From Sneathiellales bacterium (GTDB lineage Bacteria; Pseudomonadota; Alphaproteobacteria; JANQFL01), in contig JANQFL010000004.1 of the NCBI GenBank assembly GCA_028277845.1, forward strand, positions 1-64,000: DNA of 64,000 nt. Direction: 5' to 3'. Both the position numbers and the translations under genes were made by a program. The notes beneath the pieces were generated by a model that was not told where the DNA came from, searched no databases, and saw only the letters and a program-made list of their open reading frames with translations. This document shows, one piece after another, positions 1 through 8,869 of this stretch. Numbering within the stretch: the first letter of the stretch is position 1; each line of letters opens with the position of its first letter.

Positions 1-421
1 AGAACCACTCCAGGGTGAAGTTGACATAGCCGCGGGTCCGCAGCACCGCGATCAGGGCGTAGGTGCGGATCAGCAGGTTGGTCCAGAACGGCAGGATGAC
101 CAGCAGCAGCAGAACCGACTTCCAGCGGTCCGGCGCGAACGAGATGGCCAGGGCGACGGGGAAGCCGACGATCAGGCAGAACAGGGTGGTCAGGCCGGAA
201 ATCCACAGGGACTTCCACAAGATGGCCAGATAAAGCGGCTCGAGGGCGCGCAGGTAATTGTCGAGCGTGCCGGTGAACTCGATTTCAATCAGGCCGCGCT
301 TCTCGCCCAGGCTGAAACCGAAGACCAGGGCCAGCGGCACAAGGAAGAACACCAGCAGCCACAACGACGGCGGAACCATAAAGATCCAGAACAGCAGGGG
401 GTTCCGTCGCGCAGTATCCAT
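1..421 (-). CDS. Polyamine-type ABC transporter permease (PotB/PotH family), 3' part outside the window
   Basis: Inner-membrane permease of a spermidine/putrescine-type ABC importer. It is missing from the ORF track because it runs off the left edge. I translated it from the ATG at 421: MDTARRNPLLFWIFMVPPSL, then a first transmembrane segment (FFLVPLALVFGF). Further on is LPFWTNLLIRTYA, a stretch very typical of PotB-type permeases. About 140 residues are visible, roughly half of a normal permease. It lies downstream of the binding-protein gene on the same strand, separated by a strong hairpin. The substrate (polyamine) is inferred from the partner genes, not proven. Confidence 0.85.
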   Translation of the reverse strand, partial: MDTARRNPLLFWIFMVPPSLWLLVFFLVPLALVFGFSLGEKRGLIEIEFTGTLDNYLRALEPLYLAILWKSLWISGLTTLFCLIVGFPVALAISFAPDRWKSVLLLLVILPFWTNLLIRTYALIAVLRTRGYVNFTLEWF

Positions 422-471
422 GGCCGGCCGGGTGCTGATTTACGTCATCGCAGGGAGTCTAGACTTCGAAC

Positions 472-504
472 GGCGGGCGGTCGAGCCATCCGCGACCGCC
501 CGCC
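472..504 (-). terminator. GC-rich hairpin between binding-protein and permease genes
   Basis: A perfect 12-bp inverted repeat, GGCGGGCGGTCG / CGACCGCCCGCC, with a 9-nt spacer. It lies between the stop of the binding-protein gene and the start of the permease. There is no T-run after it in the transcribed (minus) direction, so it is more likely an mRNA-stabilising or attenuating hairpin than a full terminator. Such an element would let the binding protein be made in excess of the permease. Confidence 0.5.
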
Positions 505-519
505 TAATCCGAATGCCGG

Positions 520-1599
520 TCAGGCCGACAGCATGCGGGTCCAGGCTTCGTCGCGCTGGCGCGAGACGTCTTCACCCAAATAGATCGCCGATTCGCAGCG
601 GCTCAAGGTTTCATCGGTCGGGAAGATGGCCGGGTTCTGGCTGTATTCCGGTTTCATCTTGGCCCGCGCAGCCTCGTTCGGTGTGGCGTATTGAATGAAG
701 TCGGCGATTTCGGCGCCCGCGTCGGCATCGAGGATGAAGTTGATGAATTTGTGCGCGTTGTCCGGATGCGGCGCGCCGGTGGGAATGCACAGTGTGTCCT
801 GCCACACCAGGCCGCCTTCCTTGGGCACGACGTAGGAAATGTCGTCGTCCTCGGCCATGATCTGCAGGATGTCGCCGTTCCACTCGACGGCCAGATCGAC
901 CTCGCCCGACAGCAACAGGTCCTGGCCATTGTCTTCTGCAATGACCTTGATGTGCTTCTTCTGCTTGGTCAGCAGCGCTTCCGCCGCCTTCAACTTGGCT
1001 GGGTCCGTCTCGTTCAGGGAATGGCCGAGATATTTCAGCGCTACGCCGAGCATGGTGGAGGATTCGCTCAGCAGCGCGACGCGGCCGGAATACTTGTCGG
1101 AATCGAATACCCACTTCCAACTGTCGGGCACGCCGTCGACCTTGGACTTGCGGTAGCCGATGCCGATGGTGCCCCACATATAGGGCATGCTGTATTTTCG
1201 GCCGGGATCGAACGCACCGTCCTGGAAGGCCTTGGAAATATTCGTCTTGAAGTTGGGAATCTTGGAATGATCGAGCGGCTGCAGCATCTTGGCCGTGATC
1301 ATGCGTTCCACATAATCGTTGGTCGGCACGATCAGGTCGTAGCCGGGATTGCCTTCCTTCAGCTTGGCGAACAGTTCGTCATTGTCGGCGAACAGGTCCA
1401 TCTTGACGGTGATGCCCGAGGCTTTCTTGAAATCGCTCAGGGTGTTTTCGCCGATATAGGTGTCCCAGTTGTAGAAATTCAGTTTCGCTTCCTCGGCGCT
1501 CCAACCCAGTTTGGGGGCAATGGCGATGCCGGCGGCCGCGGCGCCGGTGCCGGCCAGGAACGAACGGCGGGACAGGCGGTTGTTGGGGAAATTCGTCAT
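520..1599 (-). CDS. Polyamine ABC transporter substrate-binding protein (PotD/PotF family)
   Basis: Periplasmic solute-binding protein of 359 aa, a normal length for PotD/PotF. The N-terminus carries a twin-arginine-type signal (LSRRSFLAGTGAAAAG, residues about 9-24), suggesting Tat export. The start of the mature part, LNFYNWDTYIGENTLSDF, is the classic opening of spermidine/putrescine binding proteins. The middle contains YDLIVPTNDYVERM, also typical of the family. It is the first gene of the minus-strand transporter operon. The glutamine-synthetase-like polyamine enzyme just upstream supports a putrescine or related polyamine as ligand, but the exact ligand cannot be read from the sequence. 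Confidence 0.9.
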   Translation of the reverse strand: MTNFPNNRLSRRSFLAGTGAAAAGIAIAPKLGWSAEEAKLNFYNWDTYIGENTLSDFKKASGITVKMDLFADNDELFAKLKEGNPGYDLIVPTNDYVERMITAKMLQPLDHSKIPNFKTNISKAFQDGAFDPGRKYSMPYMWGTIGIGYRKSKVDGVPDSWKWVFDSDKYSGRVALLSESSTMLGVALKYLGHSLNETDPAKLKAAEALLTKQKKHIKVIAEDNGQDLLLSGEVDLAVEWNGDILQIMAEDDDISYVVPKEGGLVWQDTLCIPTGAPHPDNAHKFINFILDADAGAEIADFIQYATPNEAARAKMKPEYSQNPAIFPTDETLSRCESAIYLGEDVSRQRDEAWTRMLSA

Positions 1600-1709
1600 G
1601 TGTTGACCTCCTCTGTTCGGCGATACCGATTGTTTCGGCTTATTCGCTCAATCACATTGTGCTCAGTTTACCCCGTTTTGCCGGGAAAACCGTTCAAAAT
1701 CCGCGCAAT

Positions 1710-3053
1710 CTAGACGTTCAGCAGCAGGTTCTCCCGCTCCCACGAACTGATCACGCGGTTGTAAAGTTCGTACTCCAGGTTCTTCACTTCGTTGAGCGCC
1801 GTAACGAACGGGTCGCCCAGCAATTCCTTCAGCGGCTTCGCCCGGTTCAACTTGTACAGCGCATCCCACAGATGGCGCGGCAGGGTGAACGCCAGGCGGT
1901 AGGCACTGCCTTCGATGGGATCCGTCGGTTTGAGCTTCTTCATCATGCCGAGATAGCCGCACGCCAGCGTCGCGGCGATGGCCAGGTAGGGGTTGGCGTC
2001 CGCCCCGGCGACCCGGTTCTCGACCCGGCGCGATTGGCCGTCGGACACCGGCACGCGCAGCCCCACCGTGCGGTTGTCGCGGCCCCAATGCACGTTGATC
2101 GGCGCGTCCAGGTCGGGCACCAGGCGGCGGTAGGAATTGACGTTCGGCGCCAGCAGCGGCATCGCCGCCGGGATGAAGCGCTGCAGGCCGGCGATGTAGT
2201 TGAGGAACCGCCGCGTGTCCTTGCCGTCCTTGGTGGCGAACAGATTGCGGCCGGTCTTGGTGTCGATGACCGATTGGTGAATGTGCATGGACGAGCCCGG
2301 CTCGTACTGGTGCGGCTTGGCCATGAAGGTGGCGTAGATTTTGTGTTTCAGCGCCGCCTGCCGCACGGTGCGCTTGAACAGAAAGACCTGGTCGGCCAGT
2401 TCCATCGGGTCGCCGTGATTGAAGTTGATCTCCATCTGCGCGGCGCCGGCCTCGTGGGTCAGGGTGTCGATGTCGATGTTCTGGGCTTCGCAGTAGTCGT
2501 AGATATCCTCGACCACCGGATCGAATTCGTTGGCGGCTTCGATGCCGTAGGCCTGGCGGCCGGATTCCTGGCGGCCCGACAGGCCGATGGGGGGTTCGAG
2601 CGGATAATCGGGATCGGTGTTGGTCTTGACCAGGAAAAACTCCAGTTCCGGGGCGACCACCGGTTTCCAGCCCTTGTCCTCATAGAGGTCGAGAACCCGG
2701 CGCAGCACGTTGCGGGTGGCGAAGGTCACCGGTTCGCCCTCCATGTAGATGGCGTCGCAGATGACCTGGGCCGTCGGTTCCTCGTACCAGGGCACCGGGC
2801 GGATGGTGGAGACGTCGGGTTCCAGGACGATGTCCAGGTTGGCCGGATTGACGGCGTCGGACGGCAGGGGGAAGTCGCCGGTGACGGCCTGGACGAAAAC
2901 GCCTTCGGGCAGGCGCAGATTGCGCTCCTCGACTCCCTTAAGAAACTTGGATGACGGCAGGATCTTGCCCCGGGCGATGCCGGACATGTCCGGCACCACG
3001 CATTCGACCTCGTCTATGTTGCGTTCCCTGATCCATTCTGCCAGGTCGGTCAT
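1710..3053 (-). CDS. Glutamine synthetase family protein, probable gamma-glutamylputrescine synthetase (PuuA-like)
   Basis: A 447-aa ligase of the glutamine synthetase superfamily, a typical PuuA length. It would join glutamate to an amine such as putrescine using ATP, the first step of the glutamylated putrescine route. Family motifs visible include APELEFF (near residue 140), AGAAQMEINFNHGDP (near 205), the histidine-rich segment GSSMHIHQS (near 255) and NRTVGLRVPVSD followed by ENRVAGADANPYLA (near 330-350). It sits upstream of the polyamine binding-protein gene on the same strand, about 110 bp away, which supports a polyamine rather than an ammonia substrate. True GlnA function is less likely given the length and context. 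Confidence 0.82.
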   Translation of the reverse strand: MTDLAEWIRERNIDEVECVVPDMSGIARGKILPSSKFLKGVEERNLRLPEGVFVQAVTGDFPLPSDAVNPANLDIVLEPDVSTIRPVPWYEEPTAQVICDAIYMEGEPVTFATRNVLRRVLDLYEDKGWKPVVAPELEFFLVKTNTDPDYPLEPPIGLSGRQESGRQAYGIEAANEFDPVVEDIYDYCEAQNIDIDTLTHEAGAAQMEINFNHGDPMELADQVFLFKRTVRQAALKHKIYATFMAKPHQYEPGSSMHIHQSVIDTKTGRNLFATKDGKDTRRFLNYIAGLQRFIPAAMPLLAPNVNSYRRLVPDLDAPINVHWGRDNRTVGLRVPVSDGQSRRVENRVAGADANPYLAIAATLACGYLGMMKKLKPTDPIEGSAYRLAFTLPRHLWDALYKLNRAKPLKELLGDPFVTALNEVKNLEYELYNRVISSWERENLLLNV

Positions 3054-3102
3054 AACCCCTGCCCCGGGCCCGGCGGGGACCCGTATGATGACGTCCGGTC
3101 AG

Positions 3103-3129
3103 ATTGTACTTTTTTTCGAAAAAGTTCAA
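3103..3129 (-). promoter_or_regulatory. Possible promoter for the glutamine-synthetase-like gene
   Basis: In the gap between ydbL and the GS-like gene, the minus strand reads TTGAAC, 15 nt, TACAAT. This resembles a sigma-70 pair, with a spacer shorter than ideal. The spacer includes a small self-complementary CTTTTTCGAAAAAAAG. It would let the polyamine genes be transcribed separately from the ydbH operon upstream. Weak evidence. Confidence 0.25.
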
Positions 3130-3149
3130 TTTCCTTTTTATGCGTATGC

Positions 3150-3536
3150 CTATTTCCGTTGCCAGTTGCCCGACGGATCCTGATACCAGGTCCCGGGCGG
3201 CGCTTCCTTCAGGATATACGGCGTATAGAGCTGCCCCACCTGATCCGCCGGCACGCCCTGCTCGTTGGCGCGTTTCTGGTAGATCGCCCGGCGCTGTCCG
3301 TTGACCTTGTCGACTAGAGCCCGCGCGTCCGACGAAGCACCCGAATCCCGGAGAACCAGCAATCCGTTGTTGGCCTCGCCGATGACGCCCGCGGCACGCA
3401 ACGAATCCAACTGGTCAGCGCCGGCGGGCGACGCCAGCAGAACCAACGGCAACACGGCCAGTGCCAGCGACAATCGCCGGCCATTGGCGGCAAATTTCGC
3501 GAGAAAACCCATGACCCTTCCCTTACGTGTCTTCAT
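3150..3536 (-). CDS. ydbL: YdbL family (DUF1318) periplasmic protein
   Basis: A 128-aa exported protein. I chose the ATG at 3536 (MKTRKGRVMGF). The longer ORF in the track extends upstream through the neighbouring gene in another frame and lacks sense. An N-terminal hydrophobic signal (LSLALAVLPLVLLASPAGADQ) is followed by the DUF1318 core with NNGLLVLRDSGASSDARALVDKVNGQRRAIYQKRA, the typical YdbL pattern of a residue-rich helix ending in lysines. It ends with GTWYQDPSGNWQRK. It is the third gene of ydbH-ynbE-ydbL, the same order as in E. coli, where YdbL modulates the YdbH-YnbE lipid bridge. The role here is inferred from family and order. Confidence 0.85.
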   Translation of the reverse strand: MKTRKGRVMGFLAKFAANGRRLSLALAVLPLVLLASPAGADQLDSLRAAGVIGEANNGLLVLRDSGASSDARALVDKVNGQRRAIYQKRANEQGVPADQVGQLYTPYILKEAPPGTWYQDPSGNWQRK

Positions 3537-3559
3537 GTCGATCCCTTCGCGGCCCGGCA

Positions 3560-3778
3560 TCAGAAAATATCCGGGTTGGACTCGATGTCCTTGGCCGCGT
3601 TTTCTTCCAGTTTCACGCGGACCTCGGCATCGAGCTTGATGTTGAGATTGATGGTGATTGGCTCCTTGGGCGTCTCCACCTTGACGGTCGGCTGACACGC
3701 GGCAGCCAGAACCAGGACCGCGGCGGCAGCCACAGCGGAGAATGGGAGACTTCGGTCGATCGGGACCCTGGGCCGCAT
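3560..3778 (-). CDS. ynbE: YnbE family outer-membrane lipoprotein
   Basis: A 72-aa lipoprotein. The ATG at 3778 is preceded by a clear AAGGAGGTC ribosome site, so the longer track ORF (97 aa) is over-extended. The signal peptide ends in a lipobox-like VLAAAC with Cys at about residue 28. It is followed by QPTVKVETPKEPITINLNIKLDAEVRVKLEE, the hallmark YnbE segment (PI.IN.NI.I). In E. coli YnbE multimerises by beta-strand stacking at the outer membrane and completes the YdbH bridge. It lies between ydbH and ydbL, about 90 bp after the ydbH stop. Confidence 0.85.
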   Translation of the reverse strand: MRPRVPIDRSLPFSAVAAAAVLVLAAACQPTVKVETPKEPITINLNIKLDAEVRVKLEENAAKDIESNPDIF

Positions 3779-3865
3779 GGGACCTCCTTCGTTTCGGGGC
3801 GCGGATGAGGGCCATGCTGCGTGATCGGCGGGTATGGTGCAAGAAAAAGACACGCCATCGAAAAC

Positions 3866-6811
3866 CTACCGTCCGGTCCCGCGGCGGATGATTTCGTCGG
3901 ACAAGGTCAAACCTTGACGCAAAGCCAACAGGACACGGTCGAGATTGCCCTCCAGGTTGATGTTGAAGCGGAAAGGATGTCCGTCCATCACGGCAGGATT
4001 ATGGCCGAGCAGCGAAAGCCCGATTTTGGTACTGCCGTCCTCGGCCTTGTCCACCTTGGCGCTGAGGTCCTGATAGCGGAAGTCCTCGAGCGCCTGCAGC
4101 ATCAGTTCGACCGCCTGCCCGCCCTGTCTGAGCGCCGCCGTTGCCGCATCCGAGCGAAACCGGATGACGCCCGGTTCTATGGCACCCAATGCCCCATCGT
4201 CGACCCGCCACCCCCGGGCGCCCGCCACCACCGGCAAAGCACCGGATACGGTGCCTTCCACCTGCAGCCCCTCCACCGGCGCCAGGGCGAACAGTTGCGC
4301 CAGATCGATATCGGCGAGCTGCAATGTCAACGCCTGGGCCGGCCGGGCGGGATCGAGAATGGTCCGGCCCAAAGTCACCTGGCCGCCCGCCACGGCGACG
4401 CCCGCCCTTTCCAGCACCAGCACCATGGGCGTGGTGCCCGGCACGTGGAAACGGATTTCACCTTCGGTCAACGGGATGGCCGGATCGAGAGAGGCCAGGC
4501 GCAGTGTCTGCCCTTCCGGCAGGCGCAACGGAAACAGGCTGTCGGCGACGATCCGGCCGGAGACATCCTTCAACGGCACACCGGAGACGACCGCCGAGAC
4601 ATTCCGGATATCGACCCATCCGTCGCCGGAAGGTTGACCGCCGACGAGGTCGAGACGGCCGCCCGCTTCCACCGTTCCGGACACCTCGCGTACCATATGA
4701 AGAAACGGAAAAAGCTTATCTATTTCAGATGATTGCGGACCGAACTTGAGTGCCTCCAACTGAAACGTGCCGGCTATGTCACCGTCGGCGTTGCGTCGTC
4801 CGAGATAGCCGACGTGCAGGGTCTTCCAGGCGTCCCGCGCATCGACGCGAATGCCGCCGTCCTCGGTCAACTTAGCCGTCACGTTGAGCGGCGCCACGAA
4901 GGCCGGTTCCCGCAAGTCCGTCAGGACGCCGACGGTCAATTCGGCCTTGCGCGGCCACCCGTGTTCGATCCCAACGGCATCGAATTTGACCGCGTTGGCC
5001 CGCACCAGGTTTTCCGGTGACACGGCGGCGCCGACGGTTCCGTTGATGTCGATGGCGTTGCCGGGCCCGCTGTTCTTCACCCGGACGACAACGTTTTCCA
5101 GCCCGACCGTGCCATTGCCCTTGAGATCCAGCGTCAGTTTGGCCACTTCGACCGCGCCGGAAAACACCGGTACCTTGCTCCCGCCGAACGCCATGGCATT
5201 GCTCACAGTCGCGGATACCGGCTGTTTCGCATCCACCTGTTCGGTACGCACCGACTGCACCGTGATTTGGCCGGGATCGGTCATGACCGCGGACCACTGG
5301 CCGTTGGCCCCCGCGGTCACAAGACCTGCCGTACGCCCCGAAAGGCCATGCGCCTCGCCCCATTTCCCGCGAACCGTCGCCAGGCGCCAGGTGGTGTCGA
5401 CCGTGCCGGATACGCCGGTGCCGTCCAAAACACCGTCGACCGTCGCATCCATCGCGGCACCTCCGCCGACGATACTGAGTGGTCCGGCAATCATCGCTTG
5501 TTCGGATGATTCGGCGGGCACCTGCACCGTGACCGGGTTTCCGTCCACACCTAAAGAAAGGGATACAACCTTCTGAAAAATGGGCGATATTTCCGACGGA
5601 AGACCGGCAACAAGTTTGTCGGAGGCACGTCCGGTTATTGTGCTGCCCGGATCGATTTCGATGTCGATTTCACCTGCGGCGATCCTGGCCTTTGTCCGGA
5701 GTTCCGCCCGCCCGTCCATCAATGCATCAGGCACGGAAATACCGGTCAACTCGACGGCGCCTTCGGCAATCAGATCAAGGGACCGGAGCCACTGGTCCGG
5801 CGGTTTCGCGAAGTCGAACGCCTGTGAACTGCCCTGAATGGAGAGCACGCCTTTGGCGCGGCTCCACGACACTGGTGCCGCCAGTGCTTGCCACGGTCCC
5901 TCGGTGCCGAGCTCCAGTGAAATCCGGCCGTCGAAATCCGGCGCGTGGCGATAGCCCCGGACAGTCAGTGCCAGGTCGGCGAAAAATCCCGGCAAGGCAT
6001 GCTCGCCGGTCGCTGTTTTAAACGTGATTTCAGCATCTTGCGGCGAAACATTGACGACCGACTGCCAGCCGCCGAAGACCTGCTCACCGCGCCGGGTCTC
6101 GGAGGCACGCAGGGTACCGGACATGCGACGCAATCCATCATCCGCCAAGACCGCATCCAATTGCCCCGACACGCCACCAAACGCCATGTCTTCGAATGAC
6201 AGGTCACCCCGGTCAATAATCAGTCCGGCTTTGGTGATGCCGTCGGCATCCACCGTCACCGCCGCCTCGCCTTGCACACTTCCATAGGGAGACCGGGCAG
6301 CCATCGTTGCCGACGCCACCAATGATCCCGATTGTTCCCCCAACACGTCACCGTCGAACGCGACGCGGACTTCGCCGGCCGGCGTGCGGGCGATCACCTG
6401 GCCATCACGAATGTGTATCGGCGGCACGGTTCCGCCCTGCCCGGCTTCCCGCCGGTCCACGAGAACATGCAAATCGCCCAATGGCGGCCCGTCTCCGGTG
6501 GCGTTGACCCGGAGCACCAGACCCTCGATGTCCGCCTCCACCAGGCCTTCGGCGAGGGCGTCCCAGAGGTCAAAACGGACATCGAGTGTGCGAATAGCCA
6601 ATTCATCATGGCCGCCCAGACGGATATCCCGCAAAACCAGCCGATCCGTGGCGACGGTCTCGACCGTCAGCTCGGCCTGCGCCACGCCCCGGTCCGCCAG
6701 AACTTGCTGAACGACATATGCGACAAGGGCATGGCGGCCCAGCCAGCCGATTCCTGCAGCCATGCCGGCCAACAGCGCCAATCCGGCCGCAATCCAGATC
6801 AATTTCCGCAT
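3866..6811 (-). CDS. ydbH: YdbH family intermembrane lipid-transport bridge protein (AsmA-like)
   Basis: A 981-aa protein with one N-terminal membrane anchor (LIWIAAGLALLAGMAAGIGWLG, residues 4-25), then a very long beta-rich periplasmic part rich in short alternating hydrophobic strands. The pattern matches the AsmA-like superfamily. The C-terminal third (VSGTVEAGGRLDLVGGQPSGDGWVDIRN, then FRFNINLEGNLDRVLLALRQGLTLSDEIIRR) resembles the DctA-YdbH domain. E. coli YdbH is one of three redundant bridges (with TamB and YhdP) that move phospholipid to the outer membrane. Identification rests on the family features plus the conserved ynbE and ydbL genes directly downstream. Length is close to the usual 850-1000 residues. 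Confidence 0.85.
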   Translation of the reverse strand: MRKLIWIAAGLALLAGMAAGIGWLGRHALVAYVVQQVLADRGVAQAELTVETVATDRLVLRDIRLGGHDELAIRTLDVRFDLWDALAEGLVEADIEGLVLRVNATGDGPPLGDLHVLVDRREAGQGGTVPPIHIRDGQVIARTPAGEVRVAFDGDVLGEQSGSLVASATMAARSPYGSVQGEAAVTVDADGITKAGLIIDRGDLSFEDMAFGGVSGQLDAVLADDGLRRMSGTLRASETRRGEQVFGGWQSVVNVSPQDAEITFKTATGEHALPGFFADLALTVRGYRHAPDFDGRISLELGTEGPWQALAAPVSWSRAKGVLSIQGSSQAFDFAKPPDQWLRSLDLIAEGAVELTGISVPDALMDGRAELRTKARIAAGEIDIEIDPGSTITGRASDKLVAGLPSEISPIFQKVVSLSLGVDGNPVTVQVPAESSEQAMIAGPLSIVGGGAAMDATVDGVLDGTGVSGTVDTTWRLATVRGKWGEAHGLSGRTAGLVTAGANGQWSAVMTDPGQITVQSVRTEQVDAKQPVSATVSNAMAFGGSKVPVFSGAVEVAKLTLDLKGNGTVGLENVVVRVKNSGPGNAIDINGTVGAAVSPENLVRANAVKFDAVGIEHGWPRKAELTVGVLTDLREPAFVAPLNVTAKLTEDGGIRVDARDAWKTLHVGYLGRRNADGDIAGTFQLEALKFGPQSSEIDKLFPFLHMVREVSGTVEAGGRLDLVGGQPSGDGWVDIRNVSAVVSGVPLKDVSGRIVADSLFPLRLPEGQTLRLASLDPAIPLTEGEIRFHVPGTTPMVLVLERAGVAVAGGQVTLGRTILDPARPAQALTLQLADIDLAQLFALAPVEGLQVEGTVSGALPVVAGARGWRVDDGALGAIEPGVIRFRSDAATAALRQGGQAVELMLQALEDFRYQDLSAKVDKAEDGSTKIGLSLLGHNPAVMDGHPFRFNINLEGNLDRVLLALRQGLTLSDEIIRRGTGR

Positions 6812-6922
6812 AGGCTGGTTTCCGGCGACTCCCAGGACCGCACTTTTACTGCGGAACAGTATCCATCACGGGCGGTGTTGCCTATATGATTACGCAACCA
6901 CTACGCGGAAGGTGCAGGAATC

Positions 6923-7741
6923 ATGTCGCAGGCAACGGCCACGCAGTCCAATCCGGCTCCGGGTTTCGTCAAACATCCGGGCTATTCCATCAAACTGGAG
7001 CCCTGCGCCAAGCGGGTGCGGGTTTTCTTGGGCGACGAATGCATCGCGGAGTCGACGGCCACCCTGCTCATGTGCGAGGGGCGCTATGTGCCGATTTACT
7101 ATTTCCCGCGCGACGATGTCCGCATGGACCTGCTCAAACGCACGGACCACCACACCTATTGCCCGTTCAAGGGCGAGGCGTCCTATTGGACCGTAAACGC
7201 CGGCGGCAAAAGCGCCGAAAACGCCGTGTGGGGCTACAACACGCCCTATGACGAGATGGCGGCCCTCAAGGACTACGTCGCGTTCTATTGGGACCGCATG
7301 GACGCCTGGTTCGAAGAGGACGAGGAGGTGTTCGTGCATGCCCGCGACCCGTTCAAGCGCATTGATGTCGTCCTGAGCCACCGTCCGGTGCGGGTCCTGC
7401 ACGGCGGAAAAACGCTGGCGGAAACCAGCGATGCCCTGTTCCTGTTCGAAACCGGCCTGCCGACGCGCTATTACATCCCGCGCGCGGACGTGAATATGAA
7501 CCTGTTGATCGGGTCCAATACGGTCACCCGGTGTCCGTACAAGGGCGAAACCACGCATTTTTCGGCCGACATCGACGGCGAACACACCCCGGACATCGCC
7601 TGGAGCTACCCCGAACCGATCGCGGAAGTCCACGGCATCGCCGGGTACATCTGCTTCTATAACGAACGGGTCGATGCCATCGAGGTCGACGGGGAAGCCA
7701 TTCCAAAAGTCGAAACGCCTTGGTCCCAGCCCAAAAAATGA
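6923..7741 (+). CDS. Tandem DUF427 domain protein
   Basis: A 272-aa soluble protein made of two DUF427 units. Each has the signature of that family: a start like GYSIKLEPCAKRVRVFLGDECIAES or FKRIDVVLSHRPVRVLHGGKTLAET, then YYFPRDDVRMDLL or YYIPRADVNMNLL, then CPFKGEASYW or CPYKGETTHF, and last a segment with a tryptophan and VAFYWDRMD or ICFYNERVD. The biochemical role of DUF427 proteins is not established. Its stop overlaps the start of the AraC gene (ATGA), so the two are probably co-transcribed. The start at 6923 follows a purine-rich GGAAGG site. Confidence 0.85.
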   Translation: MSQATATQSNPAPGFVKHPGYSIKLEPCAKRVRVFLGDECIAESTATLLMCEGRYVPIYYFPRDDVRMDLLKRTDHHTYCPFKGEASYWTVNAGGKSAENAVWGYNTPYDEMAALKDYVAFYWDRMDAWFEEDEEVFVHARDPFKRIDVVLSHRPVRVLHGGKTLAETSDALFLFETGLPTRYYIPRADVNMNLLIGSNTVTRCPYKGETTHFSADIDGEHTPDIAWSYPEPIAEVHGIAGYICFYNERVDAIEVDGEAIPKVETPWSQPKK

Positions 7742-8400
7742 GCGATCAATCGGAAGTGACCGGAGCCGTCGTTCTCGAAACCTGGCGGTATACGGCTCCG
7801 GCCGCCAGGACCGCTGTGGTCATTCCCGACGGCTGCCGGGACGTGATCGTCCGGCGGGATTCGGGACGGGAACCGGTCTGGTTCATTTCGGAACTGCAGC
7901 AGACGACCAAACGGGTGACGTTGCCTGCGGGCACGACCCTGGAGGGGTATCGTCTCGCCCCGGGGGCGGTTATCGATGAGACTCGGTTGCAGGTCGCTTT
8001 GACCGACGTTGATCTCGAATCGGATATGGTGGTCGACCGGATCGTTTCTTGTGTCGCCCGCAAACCGGCCGTTTCCGAAGCCTTGGCCTGCCTGGGGTCC
8101 GGCGCGAGCTCCGTCGCGGATTGTGCGCTTCGGCTTGGGGTGAGCGTGAGAACGTTGCAGCGTACCGTCAAGGCGTTGACGTCCCGGCCACCGGGTTTCT
8201 GGCTGCAACTCGCCCGGGTCCGGCGTGCCGCCAGAACGGTCACGGACTCACCCTCCCTGGCGGAGCACGCCGATCTGCATGGTTTCTCCGATCAGGCGCA
8301 CATGACCCGTGAATTCCGCCGCTGGCTCGGTATAACTCCCCGTCAGATCCGGCAGGATACCGTTATGCCCATCCAGTTGGCCGCGCCCGGGTATTACTGA
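7738..8400 (+). CDS. AraC family transcriptional regulator
   Basis: A 220-aa protein starting at MSDQSEVTGA; this ATG overlaps the stop of the DUF427 gene (ATGA), so the 226-aa track version is slightly too long. The C-terminal AraC double helix-turn-helix is visible: SVADCALRLGVSVRTLQRTVK (first HTH, residues about 125-145) and SLAEHADLHGFSDQAHMTREFRRWLGITPRQIR (second HTH, about 172-205). The N-terminal half has the PDGCRDVIVRRD type effector domain found in AraC proteins with a DUF6597-like sensor. Target and effector are unknown; the coupled DUF427 gene and the convergent VOC gene are candidates. Confidence 0.85.
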   Translation: MSDQSEVTGAVVLETWRYTAPAARTAVVIPDGCRDVIVRRDSGREPVWFISELQQTTKRVTLPAGTTLEGYRLAPGAVIDETRLQVALTDVDLESDMVVDRIVSCVARKPAVSEALACLGSGASSVADCALRLGVSVRTLQRTVKALTSRPPGFWLQLARVRRAARTVTDSPSLAEHADLHGFSDQAHMTREFRRWLGITPRQIRQDTVMPIQLAAPGYY

Positions 8401-8780
8401 GTGGCGACGGGTGTGCAAAGTTCGATCAGAAACCCGTTCCCGTCGCTGACATAAGCCGTGGTCTGCCCCCAGGGCTCGTCCCGTGTGTCCTGTATCAACG
8501 TGGCGCCGGCGTCCAGCGCCCTGGCCAACGCGCCGGCGACGTCATCGGTTTCAAAGGCGATCTCGAAAACAGGCACATGCGCATCCGGCGTACCTGGTGA
8601 TTTGCCCAGATCGGTCATCAGCTTGCGGGATGAAAACGATATGACGGTTTCGCCGGTGTCCAGTTCCCCGTAATCGCCGCTTTCATGCAACATGCGTGTT
8701 TCCAGGCCAAACGCGCGGCCGAAAAAAGCCAAAGAGTCGGCGACATTCTCGACATAGAGGATGGTGTACTTGAACTTCAT
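8394..8780 (-). CDS. VOC family (glyoxalase/bleomycin-resistance fold) protein
   Basis: A 128-aa single-domain vicinal oxygen chelate protein. It shows the two paired beta-alpha-beta-beta-beta modules: MKFKYTILYVENVADSLAFFGRAFGLETRM at the N-terminus and VFEIAFETDDVAGALARALDAGATLIQDTRDEPWGQTTAYVSDGNGFLIELCTP at the C-terminus. The ending with a metal-ligand type glutamate (LIEL) is usual for the family. It is convergent with, and overlaps by a few bases, the AraC gene. Substrate cannot be predicted; such proteins include lyases, dioxygenases and resistance proteins. Confidence 0.85.
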   Translation of the reverse strand: MKFKYTILYVENVADSLAFFGRAFGLETRMLHESGDYGELDTGETVISFSSRKLMTDLGKSPGTPDAHVPVFEIAFETDDVAGALARALDAGATLIQDTRDEPWGQTTAYVSDGNGFLIELCTPVATQ

Positions 8781-8869
8781 AGTGACTTACCCGTTGCTTG
8801 AAATTGCTGGAACGACTGTGTGCCGGAGAAGCGATTCCGTCTTGAATATTTGCGACACGCTCCAGTGGC

